From: Streptomyces sp. WAC05374
GTDB taxonomy: Bacteria; Actinomycetota; Actinomycetes; Streptomycetales; Streptomycetaceae
NCBI RefSeq assembly: GCF_004353505.1
Contig: NZ_SMNQ01000012.1
Location: 124,001 to 188,000, forward strand
Reading direction: 5' to 3'
Length of the DNA stretch: 64,000 bases
Below the pieces are notes generated by a model. The model searched no databases. It worked only from the letters and a program-made list of their open reading frames with translations, and was not told the origin of the DNA. Position 1 is the first letter of the stretch; each line of letters starts with the position of its first letter. Below, one piece after another: positions 52,122-59,722 of the stretch. The position numbers and the translations under genes were made by a program.

Positions 52122-52963
52122 ACGGTGGCGGCGGGGCCCGCCGGTTCGCCGCTGTGGAGGAGTTCGGTGCGGTGCACCAGGCGCGGTGCGGTGAGGGGCA
52201 CGGCGGTGGCGCCGGGGGCCGGCGGGACGGTCACCGGCAGGAGCGTCAGGCCGTGCCCGGCCGCCGCGAGGGCGGTCAGGGTGCGGACGTCGCTGCCGTC
52301 GTAGCGGAGGGCGGGGCGGAAGCCCGGGGCCGGCTGGACCGCCCGGAGCCGGTCGAGCGGCAGGCCGGCGGCCGGGGCGTCGAGCCACCGGGCGTCGAGG
52401 AGGTCGACGAGGCGCAGCCCGGGGCGGTGGGCGAGGGGGTGACCGGACGGCAGGTGGACGGCGAGCGGGGCCTCGGCCACCCGCGTCGCGGTGAGCGGGG
52501 CGACGTCCGGGAGCCGCAGCGGGTCGTTGGGGGCGGCCAGTCCGTCGACGAGCCCGAGGTCGGCCGCCCCTTCCGCCAGGGCGTCGGGGATCTCGTCGCG
52601 GGGCAGCACGCGCAGGGTGACGCGGGTGGCGGGCAGGGCGGCGAGGGTGCCGGGGTGGACGGCGAGCGGGGCGGCGGCGAGGGTCAGGTCACCGGCCGGT
52701 TCGGCGGCCATGCGCGCGAGGTCGGCGCGTGCGGCGTCGAGCCGGAGCAGCAGGGGCCGGGCGTGTTCCAGGAGGCGTTCACCGGCGCGGGTGGGGGCGA
52801 CCGGACGGCGGACCAGCAGGGGCACGCCGAGGTCCCCCTCCAGGGCGGCCACGTGCTGGGAGACGGCCGACTGGGTGTAGCCCAGTTCACGGGCGGCCGC
52901 GGAGAAGGAGGCGAGCCGGGCCACCGTCACGAACGTACGGAGCAGGTGCGGGTCCATGGGCAT
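52067..52963 (-). CDS. LysR-family transcriptional regulator
   Basis: A 298-residue regulator. The N-terminal winged helix (MDPHLLRTFVTVARLASFS, then AARELGYTQSAVSQHVAALE) is followed by a type-2 periplasmic-binding effector domain from about residue 90. ATG 52963 has AGGA five bases upstream; ATG 52957 (MDPHLL) is the more usual family start. The C-terminal residues are encoded by a 41-bp tandem repeat, so the tail probably varies between strains. It diverges from the CTP-synthase-like gene, with a T-N11-A palindrome between them, the classical LysR arrangement. That gene is therefore its likely target. Confidence 0.9.
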   Translation of the reverse strand: MPMDPHLLRTFVTVARLASFSAAARELGYTQSAVSQHVAALEGDLGVPLLVRRPVAPTRAGERLLEHARPLLLRLDAARADLARMAAEPAGDLTLAAAPLAVHPGTLAALPATRVTLRVLPRDEIPDALAEGAADLGLVDGLAAPNDPLRLPDVAPLTATRVAEAPLAVHLPSGHPLAHRPGLRLVDLLDARWLDAPAAGLPLDRLRAVQPAPGFRPALRYDGSDVRTLTALAAAGHGLTLLPVTVPPAPGATAVPLTAPRLVHRTELLHSGEPAGPAATVAAALTAAGNEPGARPPR

Positions 52964-53036
52964 CAGTGTCCTGCCCGGCCCGGCGCCCGCCTCGCCGGGC
53001 CGGGGCCAGAACCGTCGCCGGGCCGTACGCGTGGGC

Positions 53037-53053
53037 CATCAGCGTTCCTGATG
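53037..53053. promoter_or_regulatory. LysR box between the divergent genes
   Basis: CATCAG-CGTTC-CTGATG is a perfect 6-bp inverted repeat containing a T-N11-A core. It is centred about 80 bp from the LysR start and 65 bp from the amidotransferase start. Confidence 0.55.
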
Positions 53054-53110
53054 GGGGGTGCAGGAATCGTCGTTGGACGTGAACGGGCGGCGCCGACCAG
53101 CATGTCGGGC

Positions 53111-53878
53111 ATGACGAACCTCGTAGCGGGCAGCCCTGTCGCGCCGCACTCCGCCGGGCCCGTCGCCCGGATCGCCCTGGTCGGCGACCGCTCCGCCACG
53201 GTGGAGTCCCACGTCCGTGTGCCGCTGCTCCTCGGCGCACTCGCCGAGCGGGACGGCCTCGTGCTCGACCCGTACTGGGTGCCGACCGACGCCGCCGCCG
53301 AGCCCGGTGCCGTGGAGGGGTTCGACGCGGTGTGGCTGCTGCCCGGCAGCCCGTACCGCAGTGAGGCGGGCGCGCTGGAGGCGATCCGTACCGCACGCGA
53401 GCGGGAGATCCCGTTCCTCGGGACGTGCGGCGGCTTCCAGCACGCGCTGCTGGAGTACGCCCGCAACGTCTGCGGGCTGGCCCGGGCGGCGCACGCCGAG
53501 AACGACCCCGCGGCCGCCCCCGGGGACGTGGTGATCGGACGGCTCGCGTGCTCGCTCGCCGGCCACGAGGGGGCGGTGCGCGTGACCCCCGGGTCGCTGG
53601 CCGAGTCGGTGATCGGTGCCGAACGGCTCGTGGAGCGGTACCAGTGCGCGTACGGCCCGGACCGGGACCACCTGGACGTGCTGCGGGCGCACGGGCTGCG
53701 GTTCACCGGCGAGGACGGGGACGGGCAGGTGCGGATGGCGGAACTGCCCGGGCACCCCTTCTTCCTGGCCACGCTGTTCCAGCCGGAACTGGCCGGTGAC
53801 GGGACGCGCCCGCACCCGGTCGTACGGGCGCTGGCGTCGGCGGCGGTGCGGCACGCGGGGGCGGGCCGGGCGGTCTGA
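53111..53878 (+). CDS. CTP-synthase-like class I glutamine amidotransferase domain protein
   Basis: A 255-residue protein resembling only the C-terminal glutaminase domain of CTP synthase. The nucleophile is the cysteine in FLGTCGGFQHALLEYARNV, and the His/Glu pair is in HPFFLATLFQPEL. The opening VARIALVGDRSATVESHVRVP also matches the CTP-synthase glutaminase start. The synthetase domain is absent, so it may hydrolyse another gamma-glutamyl compound. ATG 53111 or 53102 could be the start; neither has a strong ribosome site. It is divergently paired with a LysR gene and probably regulated by it. Confidence 0.87.
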   Translation: MTNLVAGSPVAPHSAGPVARIALVGDRSATVESHVRVPLLLGALAERDGLVLDPYWVPTDAAAEPGAVEGFDAVWLLPGSPYRSEAGALEAIRTAREREIPFLGTCGGFQHALLEYARNVCGLARAAHAENDPAAAPGDVVIGRLACSLAGHEGAVRVTPGSLAESVIGAERLVERYQCAYGPDRDHLDVLRAHGLRFTGEDGDGQVRMAELPGHPFFLATLFQPELAGDGTRPHPVVRALASAAVRHAGAGRAV

Positions 53879-53885
53879 GCCGTGT

Positions 53886-54512
53886 TCAGCTCATGGGTAC
53901 GACGAGGTCGGCGCGGGCCCGTCCGGCGGTGACGAGGCGGGCGTTGGCCTCGTCGGAGTCCCTGACCCAGCGCTCGGCGCGGGAGCGGTCCTTGCCGAAC
54001 CGCACATGGCGTTCGACGAGCCGGTGGACGCGGCGGTGGTCGTCCAGTTCCAGGAACCAGACCTCGTCGAGGAGGGGACGGACGGCCGCCCAGGGGCCGT
54101 CGTCGTGGAGGAGGTAGTTGCCCTCCGTGACGACGAGCGGCACCTCGGGGCCGACCGGGATGCTTCCGGCGACCGGTTCCTCCAGGGCCCGGTCGAAGGC
54201 GGGGGCGTAGACGACCGTGCCGGGTTCGGCCGCGCGGAGGCGGGCGAGCAGGGCGGCGTACCCGGCGGCGTCGAACGTGTCGGGGGCGCCCTTGCGCGCG
54301 GTGCGGCCCAGGCGGCGCAACTCGGCCTGGGCGAGGTGGAAACCGTCCATGGGGACGAGGGCGGCGAGGCCGCCGAGGCGTTCGACCAGCCGGGCCGCCA
54401 GGGTGGACTTGCCCGCGCCGGGTGCTCCGGCGAGGCCGAGGATGCGGCGGCCGCCCGGGGCGGCGAGGCGGCGGGCGCGGACGGTGAGGCCTTCGAGCTG
54501 CTGCGAGTCCAT
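53886..54512 (-). CDS. P-loop nucleoside/nucleotide kinase-like protein (YggC/PanK-related)
   Basis: A 208-residue kinase. Walker A is GLAGAPGAGKSTLAARL. VPMDGFHLAQAELRRLG, with its aspartate and histidine, is typical of the uridine-kinase/pantothenate-kinase-like group, and VVTEGNYLLHD is the family Walker-B-like segment. The C-terminal basic helices (RRVHRLVERHVRFGKDRSRA) form the lid. Relatives are annotated as nucleoside/nucleotide kinase family or fructokinase; the substrate is unknown. It converges with the amidotransferase gene. Confidence 0.9.
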   Translation of the reverse strand: MDSQQLEGLTVRARRLAAPGGRRILGLAGAPGAGKSTLAARLVERLGGLAALVPMDGFHLAQAELRRLGRTARKGAPDTFDAAGYAALLARLRAAEPGTVVYAPAFDRALEEPVAGSIPVGPEVPLVVTEGNYLLHDDGPWAAVRPLLDEVWFLELDDHRRVHRLVERHVRFGKDRSRAERWVRDSDEANARLVTAGRARADLVVPMS

Positions 54513-54577
54513 GCGGGCAGTGTGGCACTCCGCACGCCTGCTGGTCAGACCGCTGTCATACGTATAACGTCGCGGGT

Positions 54578-54967
54578 ATGCCGCACATCGCCCTGATCAC
54601 TCTCGTCGTCCGTGACTACGACGAGGCCATCCGCTTCTACACGGGTGCCCTCGGCTTCGAACTGGTCGAGGACACCGACCGCGGGGACGGGACGCGGTGG
54701 GTCGTGGTCCGGCCCCAGGGCGCCGCGCCCGGGACCGGGCTGGTGCTGGCCCGCGCGGCGGGCGCGGAGCAGGAGGCGAGCGTGGGGGCGCAGACCGGCG
54801 GGCGCGTCGGGTTCTTCCTGCACACCGAGGACTTCGCCGGTGACCGGGCCCGGATGCTGGCGGCCGGGGTGCGGTTCCTGGAGGAGCCCCGGCACGAGCC
54901 GTACGGCACGGTGGCGGTCTTCGAGGACCTGTACGGCAACCGGTGGGACCTGCTGCAGCCGGCCTGA
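54578..54967 (+). CDS. VOC-superfamily protein (glyoxalase-like)
   Basis: A 129-residue protein with two VOC modules: HIALITLVVRDYDEAIRFYT at the front and FEDLYGNRWDLLQPA at the end, where the glutamate/aspartate region would bind metal. The substrate is unknown. ATG 54578 has no ribosome site. TATAAC (54563-54568) sits ten bases upstream and could be the -10 element of a leaderless mRNA. It diverges from the kinase gene. Confidence 0.88.
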   Translation: MPHIALITLVVRDYDEAIRFYTGALGFELVEDTDRGDGTRWVVVRPQGAAPGTGLVLARAAGAEQEASVGAQTGGRVGFFLHTEDFAGDRARMLAAGVRFLEEPRHEPYGTVAVFEDLYGNRWDLLQPA

Positions 54968-55015
54968 GCCCCGGCGGCGGGGCCGTTGTCAGTGGGGGCT
55001 GTTACGTTCTGTGAC

Positions 55016-55897
55016 ATGACGCACCCCTTGCTGGAGCTGCTGCGCACGCGGCCGCGCCTCGCCGAACTGGCCGCGTACCCCTTCGGCTTCGACATCCACC
55101 GCACCGAGCACTGCGAGGACGTGCGGCTGGCCTCCGGTGCGTCGCTGGAGCCGATAGCCGGGGACGACACGGGCGGCACGTATTTCGTCTGCGACGGCGG
55201 ACCCGTGCTGTACGCCTCGTCGGAGGGGGACGCGGGGCTGATCGGCGCCGGTGTGCGGGAGGCGCTCGACATCCTCATCGGCCTGCCCGCGTGTCCGGCG
55301 AGCGTGGCGCCGGAGGACGGCGAGGAGCGCGTTCTGGCCGCGGTCGCCGAGGAAGAGGAGGAGCTGCGCGAGTGGTACGGGCCGACGCTGGACGCCGACC
55401 GCGCCGAGCTGCGCGCGGGCCTCGGCCTCCCGGAGCGTTCACCGGTCGAGCTGCTCGCCCGGCTGCACGCCGCCGGTGCGCGAACGGAGCCGGACTTCGT
55501 GCTGCTCAATGCCCGGGAGGGCCGGGCCTACCGGCTCATGCACGACGACGAACCGCGCCCTTCGGTGCGTGACGCGGTCCTCGCGGCCGGCTGTGAAGCC
55601 CCGGCCCGGCCGTGGGCGGCCGGCGGCGCTGGGCCGGACGGGCCGGAAGGGGTGGACGGGCCGGAAGGGTCGGCCGGGGTGGACGGGCCGGAAGGGTCGG
55701 CCGGGGTAAACGGGCACCGCCCGCGCCCAGCGGCTGTACGCGGCGCTCCAGGACGCGCCCGCGGACCGGGTGTCGGCGTTCTCCACGCTCGTCCGCCTGG
55801 AGCGTCACGCCGGCGACCCGGACGCGGCACGGCGCGCCCTCGACCGTGCCGTGGCCGCCCTGGACGGGGCGCCCGCTCCGGAGGAGCTCGCCGGTGA
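55016..55897 (+). CDS. Hypothetical protein, apparently frameshifted in its C-terminal third
   Basis: As read, 293 residues from ATG 55016. The first 190 residues look like a genuine Streptomyces protein (LLRTRPRLAELAAYPFGFD, GDDTGGTYFVCDGGPVLYASS, EWYGPTLDADRAELRAGLGL). A coding repeat (GPEGVD/GPEGSAGVD) follows near residues 207-231. After 55707 this frame turns into arginine/proline-rich text unlike protein. The next frame reads cleanly as ARAQRLYAALQDAPADR and on to TAG 55926-55928. Removing one A of the AAA at 55708-55710 would join them into a protein with a TPR-like helical end. This is either a real mutation, a sequencing error or a slippage site. The function is unknown. Confidence 0.7.
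   Translation: MTHPLLELLRTRPRLAELAAYPFGFDIHRTEHCEDVRLASGASLEPIAGDDTGGTYFVCDGGPVLYASSEGDAGLIGAGVREALDILIGLPACPASVAPEDGEERVLAAVAEEEEELREWYGPTLDADRAELRAGLGLPERSPVELLARLHAAGARTEPDFVLLNAREGRAYRLMHDDEPRPSVRDAVLAAGCEAPARPWAAGGAGPDGPEGVDGPEGSAGVDGPEGSAGVNGHRPRPAAVRGAPGRARGPGVGVLHARPPGASRRRPGRGTARPRPCRGRPGRGARSGGARR
55637..55706 (+). repeat. Coding tandem repeat with 18/27-bp units
   Basis: GACGGGCCGGAAGG recurs at 55637, 55655 and 55682 (spacings 18 and 27 bp), encoding GPEG-V/SA-GVD units. The lengths are multiples of three, so the repeat itself preserves frame. The frameshift lies just after it. Confidence 0.8.
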
Positions 55898-55928
55898 GGC
55901 CCTCGCCCTGGGCCATCCGGGGGTGTAG
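55711..55928 (+). other. Out-of-frame remainder of the 55016 gene
   Basis: This frame has no start of its own, but for about 72 codons it gives well-formed helical text (AQRLYAALQDAPADRVSAFS, RLERHAGDPDAARRALDRAV, EELAGEALALGHPGV) ending at TAG 55926-55928. It is the likely original C-terminus of the preceding gene, in the +1 frame relative to it. Confidence 0.65.
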
Positions 55929-56082
55929 CCGGCACCCCGGTCCTGGAGCAGGCGCCGAGTGCCGGAAGGCGTCGTACGGCGGTGAACCCAGGGCACGGAC
56001 ACCACAGGGACCTCGCGTCCGCCCCGGGCCGAGGGGAGCCGGCCGGCGCCGGGGCGGGAGCACGGGTGCGTAACCTTGCCCG

Positions 56083-56571
56083 ATGCCTCTCCTCCAGCGC
56101 CTCCGGTTCGACCATGCCCCGGCTCTTCTCCGGTTCGAGCGGGAGAACCGCGCCTACTTCGCCGCTTCGATCCCCGACCGTGGCGACGACTACTTCACCC
56201 ACTTCGACGCGCGGCACCACGCGTTGATGACCGATCAGGAGGCGGGGCTGCTGTTCTTCCACGTCGTGGTGGACGACGGCGGGGAGGTGCTGGGGCGGGT
56301 CAACCTGGCCGACGTGGCGGACGGTTCGGCCGAGCTGGGGTACCGGATCGCCGAACGGGCGGCCGGACGCGGACTGGCGACGGCCGCCGTGCGTGAGGTC
56401 TGCGCCCTGGCCGCCACGGAGTACCGCCTGACGAGTCTGCGTGCCGTCACCACGCTGGACAACGCCGGCTCGCGCGCCGTGCTGGCGCGCACGGGATTCG
56501 TGCCCGTGGGCGACGTCGACCTGGACGGCCGCCCGGGCCTTCGCTTCCTGCGGCATGCAGGCGGCGAGTGA
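56083..56571 (+). CDS. GNAT-family N-acetyltransferase (RimJ/RimL-like)
   Basis: A 162-residue acetyltransferase. Typical RimJ/RimL text: GRVNLADVADGSAELGYRIA, ERAAGRGLATAAVREVCALA (acetyl-CoA loop) and LDNAGSRAVLARTGFVPVG. Relatives acetylate protein N-termini or small amines; the substrate here is unknown. ATG 56083 has no clear ribosome site. The downstream 860 bp before the lasso cluster contain no recognisable gene. Confidence 0.9.
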   Translation: MPLLQRLRFDHAPALLRFERENRAYFAASIPDRGDDYFTHFDARHHALMTDQEAGLLFFHVVVDDGGEVLGRVNLADVADGSAELGYRIAERAAGRGLATAAVREVCALAATEYRLTSLRAVTTLDNAGSRAVLARTGFVPVGDVDLDGRPGLRFLRHAGGE

Positions 56572-57228
56572 CACCGCTTCAGAAACGGCGGAGGTGTGCG
56601 AGCGCCTTTTCGGGGCACCCAATGAGGTGGCGCCTCGCGCCCCCGCCCACTCGGGCGCGGCGACCGCTCGTTCCGCTTCACCGCCGCGACAGGCGTCACC
56701 TCGTACCGGACGCGATCATTCCCTTGCAGGAGCGAATACCTCCTGCCGGTCCGGTCATTCGTCATGCCCACGTTGCGTGACAGCCGTGAGGCGATACCCC
56801 GGCACATTTTCCGGCCGGTCCTCAGGTGTTCCCGAAACATGCGACGAAGCTTCCCTCCCCCGGTGCGAGCGCACCCATTCCGTGCACCCACATATTCCGT
56901 GCACCCGGGCAGAGGCCCGTCCTGTCCGCCGTACCGCCGGACTTACTCGCCGTACGACCGCACTGAGGTTCCCCCATCGATCTCGCGTGCCGCCGAGGCG
57001 ACGACCACAGGGTGGCGATTCAGCCATATGCGCCGGATACAGCGGCGCCCCCGGGGAGCGGCGCATCCGGGGCGCACTCCGGCGACTCCGGGCCATCGCG
57101 ACCGGCATACGCCCGGCCCGAGCACGCGGAGTGCCTTTCGGAACGCAGGTGAAAACGATTTTTCGATCTTTTGTTCCTTTCGGCGCACGGAATGTTTCCC
57201 ATTGAACGAAGACCGCCATCCATCAGGC
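56572..57228. other. Intergenic region upstream of the lasso cluster, no gene recognised
   Basis: The open frames here have unnatural composition and no start signals. A hairpin (CGCGCCC...GGGCGCG, 56636-56659) may end the GNAT transcript. A 17-bp direct repeat lies at 56877-56906. The base composition drops clearly below the genome average from about 57150 on (GAAAACGATTTTTCGATC), which fits an accessory-cluster boundary. Confidence 0.6.
56877..56906. repeat. 17-bp-spaced direct repeat ATTCCGTGCACCC
   Basis: ATTCCGTGCACCC occurs at 56877-56889 and again at 56894-56906, identical over 13 bp with ACAT between. It could be a pair of activator sites, about 550 bp before the lasso precursor, or a chance duplication. 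Confidence 0.6.
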
Positions 57229-57258
57229 TTGAACATGGCTGCATCCATGCTTTACATA
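57229..57258 (+). promoter_or_regulatory. Predicted promoter of the lasso peptide operon
   Basis: TTGAAC (57229-57234), 18 bp, TACATA (57253-57258) is the best sigma-70-like promoter in the region, in AT-rich sequence. The spacer holds CATGG-N6-CCATG, a perfect inverted repeat that could be a repressor site. It would give a 5' UTR of about 165 nt. Confidence 0.55.
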
Positions 57259-57335
57259 TCGCATTATTCTGATTAGTCACCTTGCCGCGCCTTCCCCTTT
57301 GCGGATAGCTATTGCGTACGCCGCTTCCCCGTCCG

Positions 57336-57386
57336 TGGCTCCCGATGAGCCATGGGCAGGCAGCCGTGAACCGGCTTCCGGTTCAC
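57336..57386 (+). promoter_or_regulatory. Two hairpins in the 5' UTR of the lasso operon
   Basis: TGGCTC-CCGAT-GAGCCA (57336-57352) and GTGAACCGG-CTT-CCGGTTCAC (57366-57386) are perfect stems of 6 and 9 bp, between the predicted promoter and the precursor gene. They may stabilise the mRNA or attenuate transcription. No U-tract follows. Confidence 0.5.
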
Positions 57387-57432
57387 AGCCGGCCAGGGAT
57401 GCGGTCGTGACGTCCGCACACGAGGAGAGGTC

Positions 57433-57543
57433 ATGAAGAAGGCTTACGAAGCGCCGACGCTCGCCAGGCTCGGGACGTTCCGCAAGAGGACCGGGCTCCT
57501 GGGCTTCTCGGGCAACGACCGGCTGCTCCTGAGCAAGAACTGA
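57433..57543 (+). CDS. Lasso peptide precursor, citrulassin family
   Basis: A 36-residue precursor with ATG 57433 behind GAGGAGAGG. The leader (residues 1-21) carries the lasso recognition motif YEAPTLARLGTF (Y-x2-P-x-L-x3-G-x-F) and ends KRTG, with threonine at the usual -2 position. The core is LLGFSGNDRLLLSKN: Leu1 and Asp8 give an eight-residue macrolactam ring, and the tail starts with Arg9. From memory, citrulassin A is LLGLAGNDRLVLSKN, so this is a close family member differing at positions 4, 5 and 11. In citrulassins Arg9 is converted to citrulline by a peptidylarginine deiminase encoded away from the cluster; none is present here. The cyclase, RRE, peptidase and exporter follow in one operon. 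Confidence 0.95.
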   Translation: MKKAYEAPTLARLGTFRKRTGLLGFSGNDRLLLSKN

Positions 57544-57568
57544 CGACCGACGGTTCTGACCCGACGTC

Positions 57569-59425
57569 ATGACTGAACTGCACGAGAGTGCGGGGACGGG
57601 CCCCGGCGACGCGCACTTCACGGTCTTTCCCGACCGTGAGGACGCGGCCGCCGTGGCCCGCTCCTTCTCCAGCCCCGGAACGCGCGTCCTGAAGCACGCC
57701 TCGGGCCGGCCCTGGCTGGTCGGGCAGTGGCACGACCAGGACATGGTCAGCGCGCGCGCCGGCCACACGGCCCTCGCCGTCATCGGTTGCTGTCCCATCG
57801 ACGCCACGGAGCTCGAGCGCCATGCCGGCCGGCTGCGTGACCTCGCCGGACTGGGCGCGCTGGCCCGTACGCTGCCCGGCAGCTTCCACCTCGTCGCCGC
57901 CCTCGACGGGCGGCTCGGCGTGCAGGGCACCGCGTCCGGGCTCCGGCTGGTGTTCCACGCGTCCGTGGACGGCGTGCGGGTGGCCGCCAGCCGGGCCGAC
58001 GTGCTCGCCGGTGCGCTCGGCGCCGAACCGGACCGGGAGCAACTGGCCCTCCGCCTGCTGTGGCCGGTCCCCCACCCGCTCGGTGAGGCCCCGATGTGGC
58101 AGGGCGTCACCGCCGTACGCCCGGAGGACGCCCTGATCGTCGCTCAGGACGGGCGTACCGTGCGCCACTCGCGCTGGTGGACCCCGCCCGAGCCCGTACG
58201 GCCGCTCGCCGGGAGCGCGCCGCTGGTGCGTGAGGCGCTGACGGCGGCGGTGGACGCCCGTACCCGGCAGGGCGGCGTGGTGAGCTGCGATCTGTCCGGC
58301 GGCCTGGACTCCACCTCCATCTGCTTCCTGGCCGCGCGCTCCCCCGCGCGGGTGGTCGCCAGCACCTGGCCGGGACGCGACCCCGCCGACACCGACCTGC
58401 ACTGGGCCACACTGGCCGCCGAGTCCCTGCCCGGCGTGGAACACGTCGTCTGGGACGCCGACGCCTCCCCGCTCGTCTACACCGATCTCCTGGCCATCGA
58501 CGACCTGCTGGACGAACCGACCATCGGCGTCATGGACCGCTCACGCGTCCTGCACCACCTGCCCGCCATGGCCGAGCGGGGCAGCCGCGTGCACCTGACC
58601 GGCATCGGCGGCGACCACGTCGCCTGGTGCTCCGAGGCCTACTACCACCGGCTGGCCCGCACCCACCCGCTGTTCGCCCTGCGGCAACTGCGCGGCTTCC
58701 GCGCCCTGTGGCAGTGGCCGCTCACCACCACCCTCAAGGCCCTGGCCGACCAGCGCCCCTACCCCGCCTGGCTGGCCGACACGGCCACGCACCTGCGCGA
58801 CCCGCTGCCCCCGACCGCCATCACCAGCCTCGGCTGGGGCATGCCCCCGCGACTCTTCCCCTGGGTCACCCCCGACGCCGAGGAGATCGCCCGCCAGGCC
58901 CTGCGCCGGGCCGCCGAGGACACCGCACCCCACCACCGGGACCGCGGCCTGCACGCCGACCTGGAACAGATCCGCTCCTGCACCCGCATCATCCGCCAAT
59001 GGGACCGCATGGCGGCCCGTGCCGGAGTGCCGATGGCCTCACCCTTCCTCGACGACCGCGTCATCGAGACGTGCCTCGCCGTCCGGCCGAGCGAACGCGT
59101 CACGCCCTGGCAGTACAAACCCCTCCTCGCCGCCGCCATGCGCGGCGTCGTGCCCGACCCGTGCCTGCGCCGCACCAACAAGGCCGCCGCCTCCATGGAC
59201 GCCGCCGACGGACTGCGCCGGCACCGCGCGGACCTCCGGGCCCTGTGGGAGGACTCCCACCTCGAGCGACTCGGCCTCGTCGACGGCGCAGCCCTGCGCC
59301 GCCTCGCCGAACGGCCCTCCACACCCGACCTCCAGCACGCGACCCTCTACTCGACCATCGCCGCCGAAGTGTGGCTGCGCGGACTGCCCCGTACGACCAA
59401 GGCCGCAGCCCGCACGACTCCTTGA
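57569..59425 (+). CDS. Lasso peptide macrolactam synthetase (asparagine-synthase-like, protein C)
   Basis: A 618-residue ATP-dependent cyclase that adenylates the Asp8 side chain of the core and closes the ring on the Leu1 amine while the tail is threaded. The N-terminal glutaminase-like domain (about 1-200) lacks the catalytic N-terminal cysteine of true asparagine synthetases, as in all lasso cyclases. The synthetase domain has the PP-loop SCDLSGGLDSTSICF (SGGLDSTS at 243-250), HLTGIGGDHVAW and SPFLDDRVIETCLAV. ATG 57569 follows the precursor by 25 bp without a strong ribosome site, so coupling is likely. Confidence 0.95.
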   Translation: MTELHESAGTGPGDAHFTVFPDREDAAAVARSFSSPGTRVLKHASGRPWLVGQWHDQDMVSARAGHTALAVIGCCPIDATELERHAGRLRDLAGLGALARTLPGSFHLVAALDGRLGVQGTASGLRLVFHASVDGVRVAASRADVLAGALGAEPDREQLALRLLWPVPHPLGEAPMWQGVTAVRPEDALIVAQDGRTVRHSRWWTPPEPVRPLAGSAPLVREALTAAVDARTRQGGVVSCDLSGGLDSTSICFLAARSPARVVASTWPGRDPADTDLHWATLAAESLPGVEHVVWDADASPLVYTDLLAIDDLLDEPTIGVMDRSRVLHHLPAMAERGSRVHLTGIGGDHVAWCSEAYYHRLARTHPLFALRQLRGFRALWQWPLTTTLKALADQRPYPAWLADTATHLRDPLPPTAITSLGWGMPPRLFPWVTPDAEEIARQALRRAAEDTAPHHRDRGLHADLEQIRSCTRIIRQWDRMAARAGVPMASPFLDDRVIETCLAVRPSERVTPWQYKPLLAAAMRGVVPDPCLRRTNKAAASMDAADGLRRHRADLRALWEDSHLERLGLVDGAALRRLAERPSTPDLQHATLYSTIAAEVWLRGLPRTTKAAARTTP

Positions 59426-59467
59426 GAACCGACTCCCGCACTGGACCACGCGAAAGGTACGCACACC

Positions 59468-59722
59468 ATGGCATTGCGGTTCGGCGCCAACGTCTCCACG
59501 GCGGAGACGGACTACGGCACGGTGCTCCTGGACGAACGCGCCGGGGAGTACTGGGAGCTGAATCCCACCGGCACCCTGGTGGTCAGGACGCTGATGGCGG
59601 GCGGTGACGAAGCGGCGGCGGCCGACGCGCTGGTGGCCGAGTTCGACATCGACCGCGCGCGGGCGGAGGAGGACGTCGCGGCGCTGGTGGCGGAGCTGCG
59701 GACGTCGGGGCTGGCCGAATGA
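59468..59722 (+). CDS. Lasso RRE protein (PqqD-like, B1)
   Basis: An 84-residue RiPP recognition element that binds the YxxPxLxxxGxF leader and presents the precursor to the peptidase. PqqD-like features: YGTVLLDERAGEYWELNPTG, LVVRTLMAGGDEAAAADAL and DVAALVAELRTSGL. ATG 59468 has GAAAGG upstream. Its stop overlaps the start of the peptidase gene (ATGA), the standard split-B arrangement in actinobacterial lasso clusters. Confidence 0.95.
   Translation: MALRFGANVSTAETDYGTVLLDERAGEYWELNPTGTLVVRTLMAGGDEAAAADALVAEFDIDRARAEEDVAALVAELRTSGLAE

Noticed and set aside
56572..57228. Possible regulator or biosynthetic gene in the 860-bp gap before the lasso cluster
   Set aside because: All frames on both strands give Arg/Pro/Ser-rich text without starts, motifs or third-position GC bias.
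57277..58444. Minus-strand open frames over the start of the lasso cluster
   Set aside because: They lack ribosome sites and domain sense. The plus strand has the precursor and a cyclase with an intact SGGLDSTS motif.
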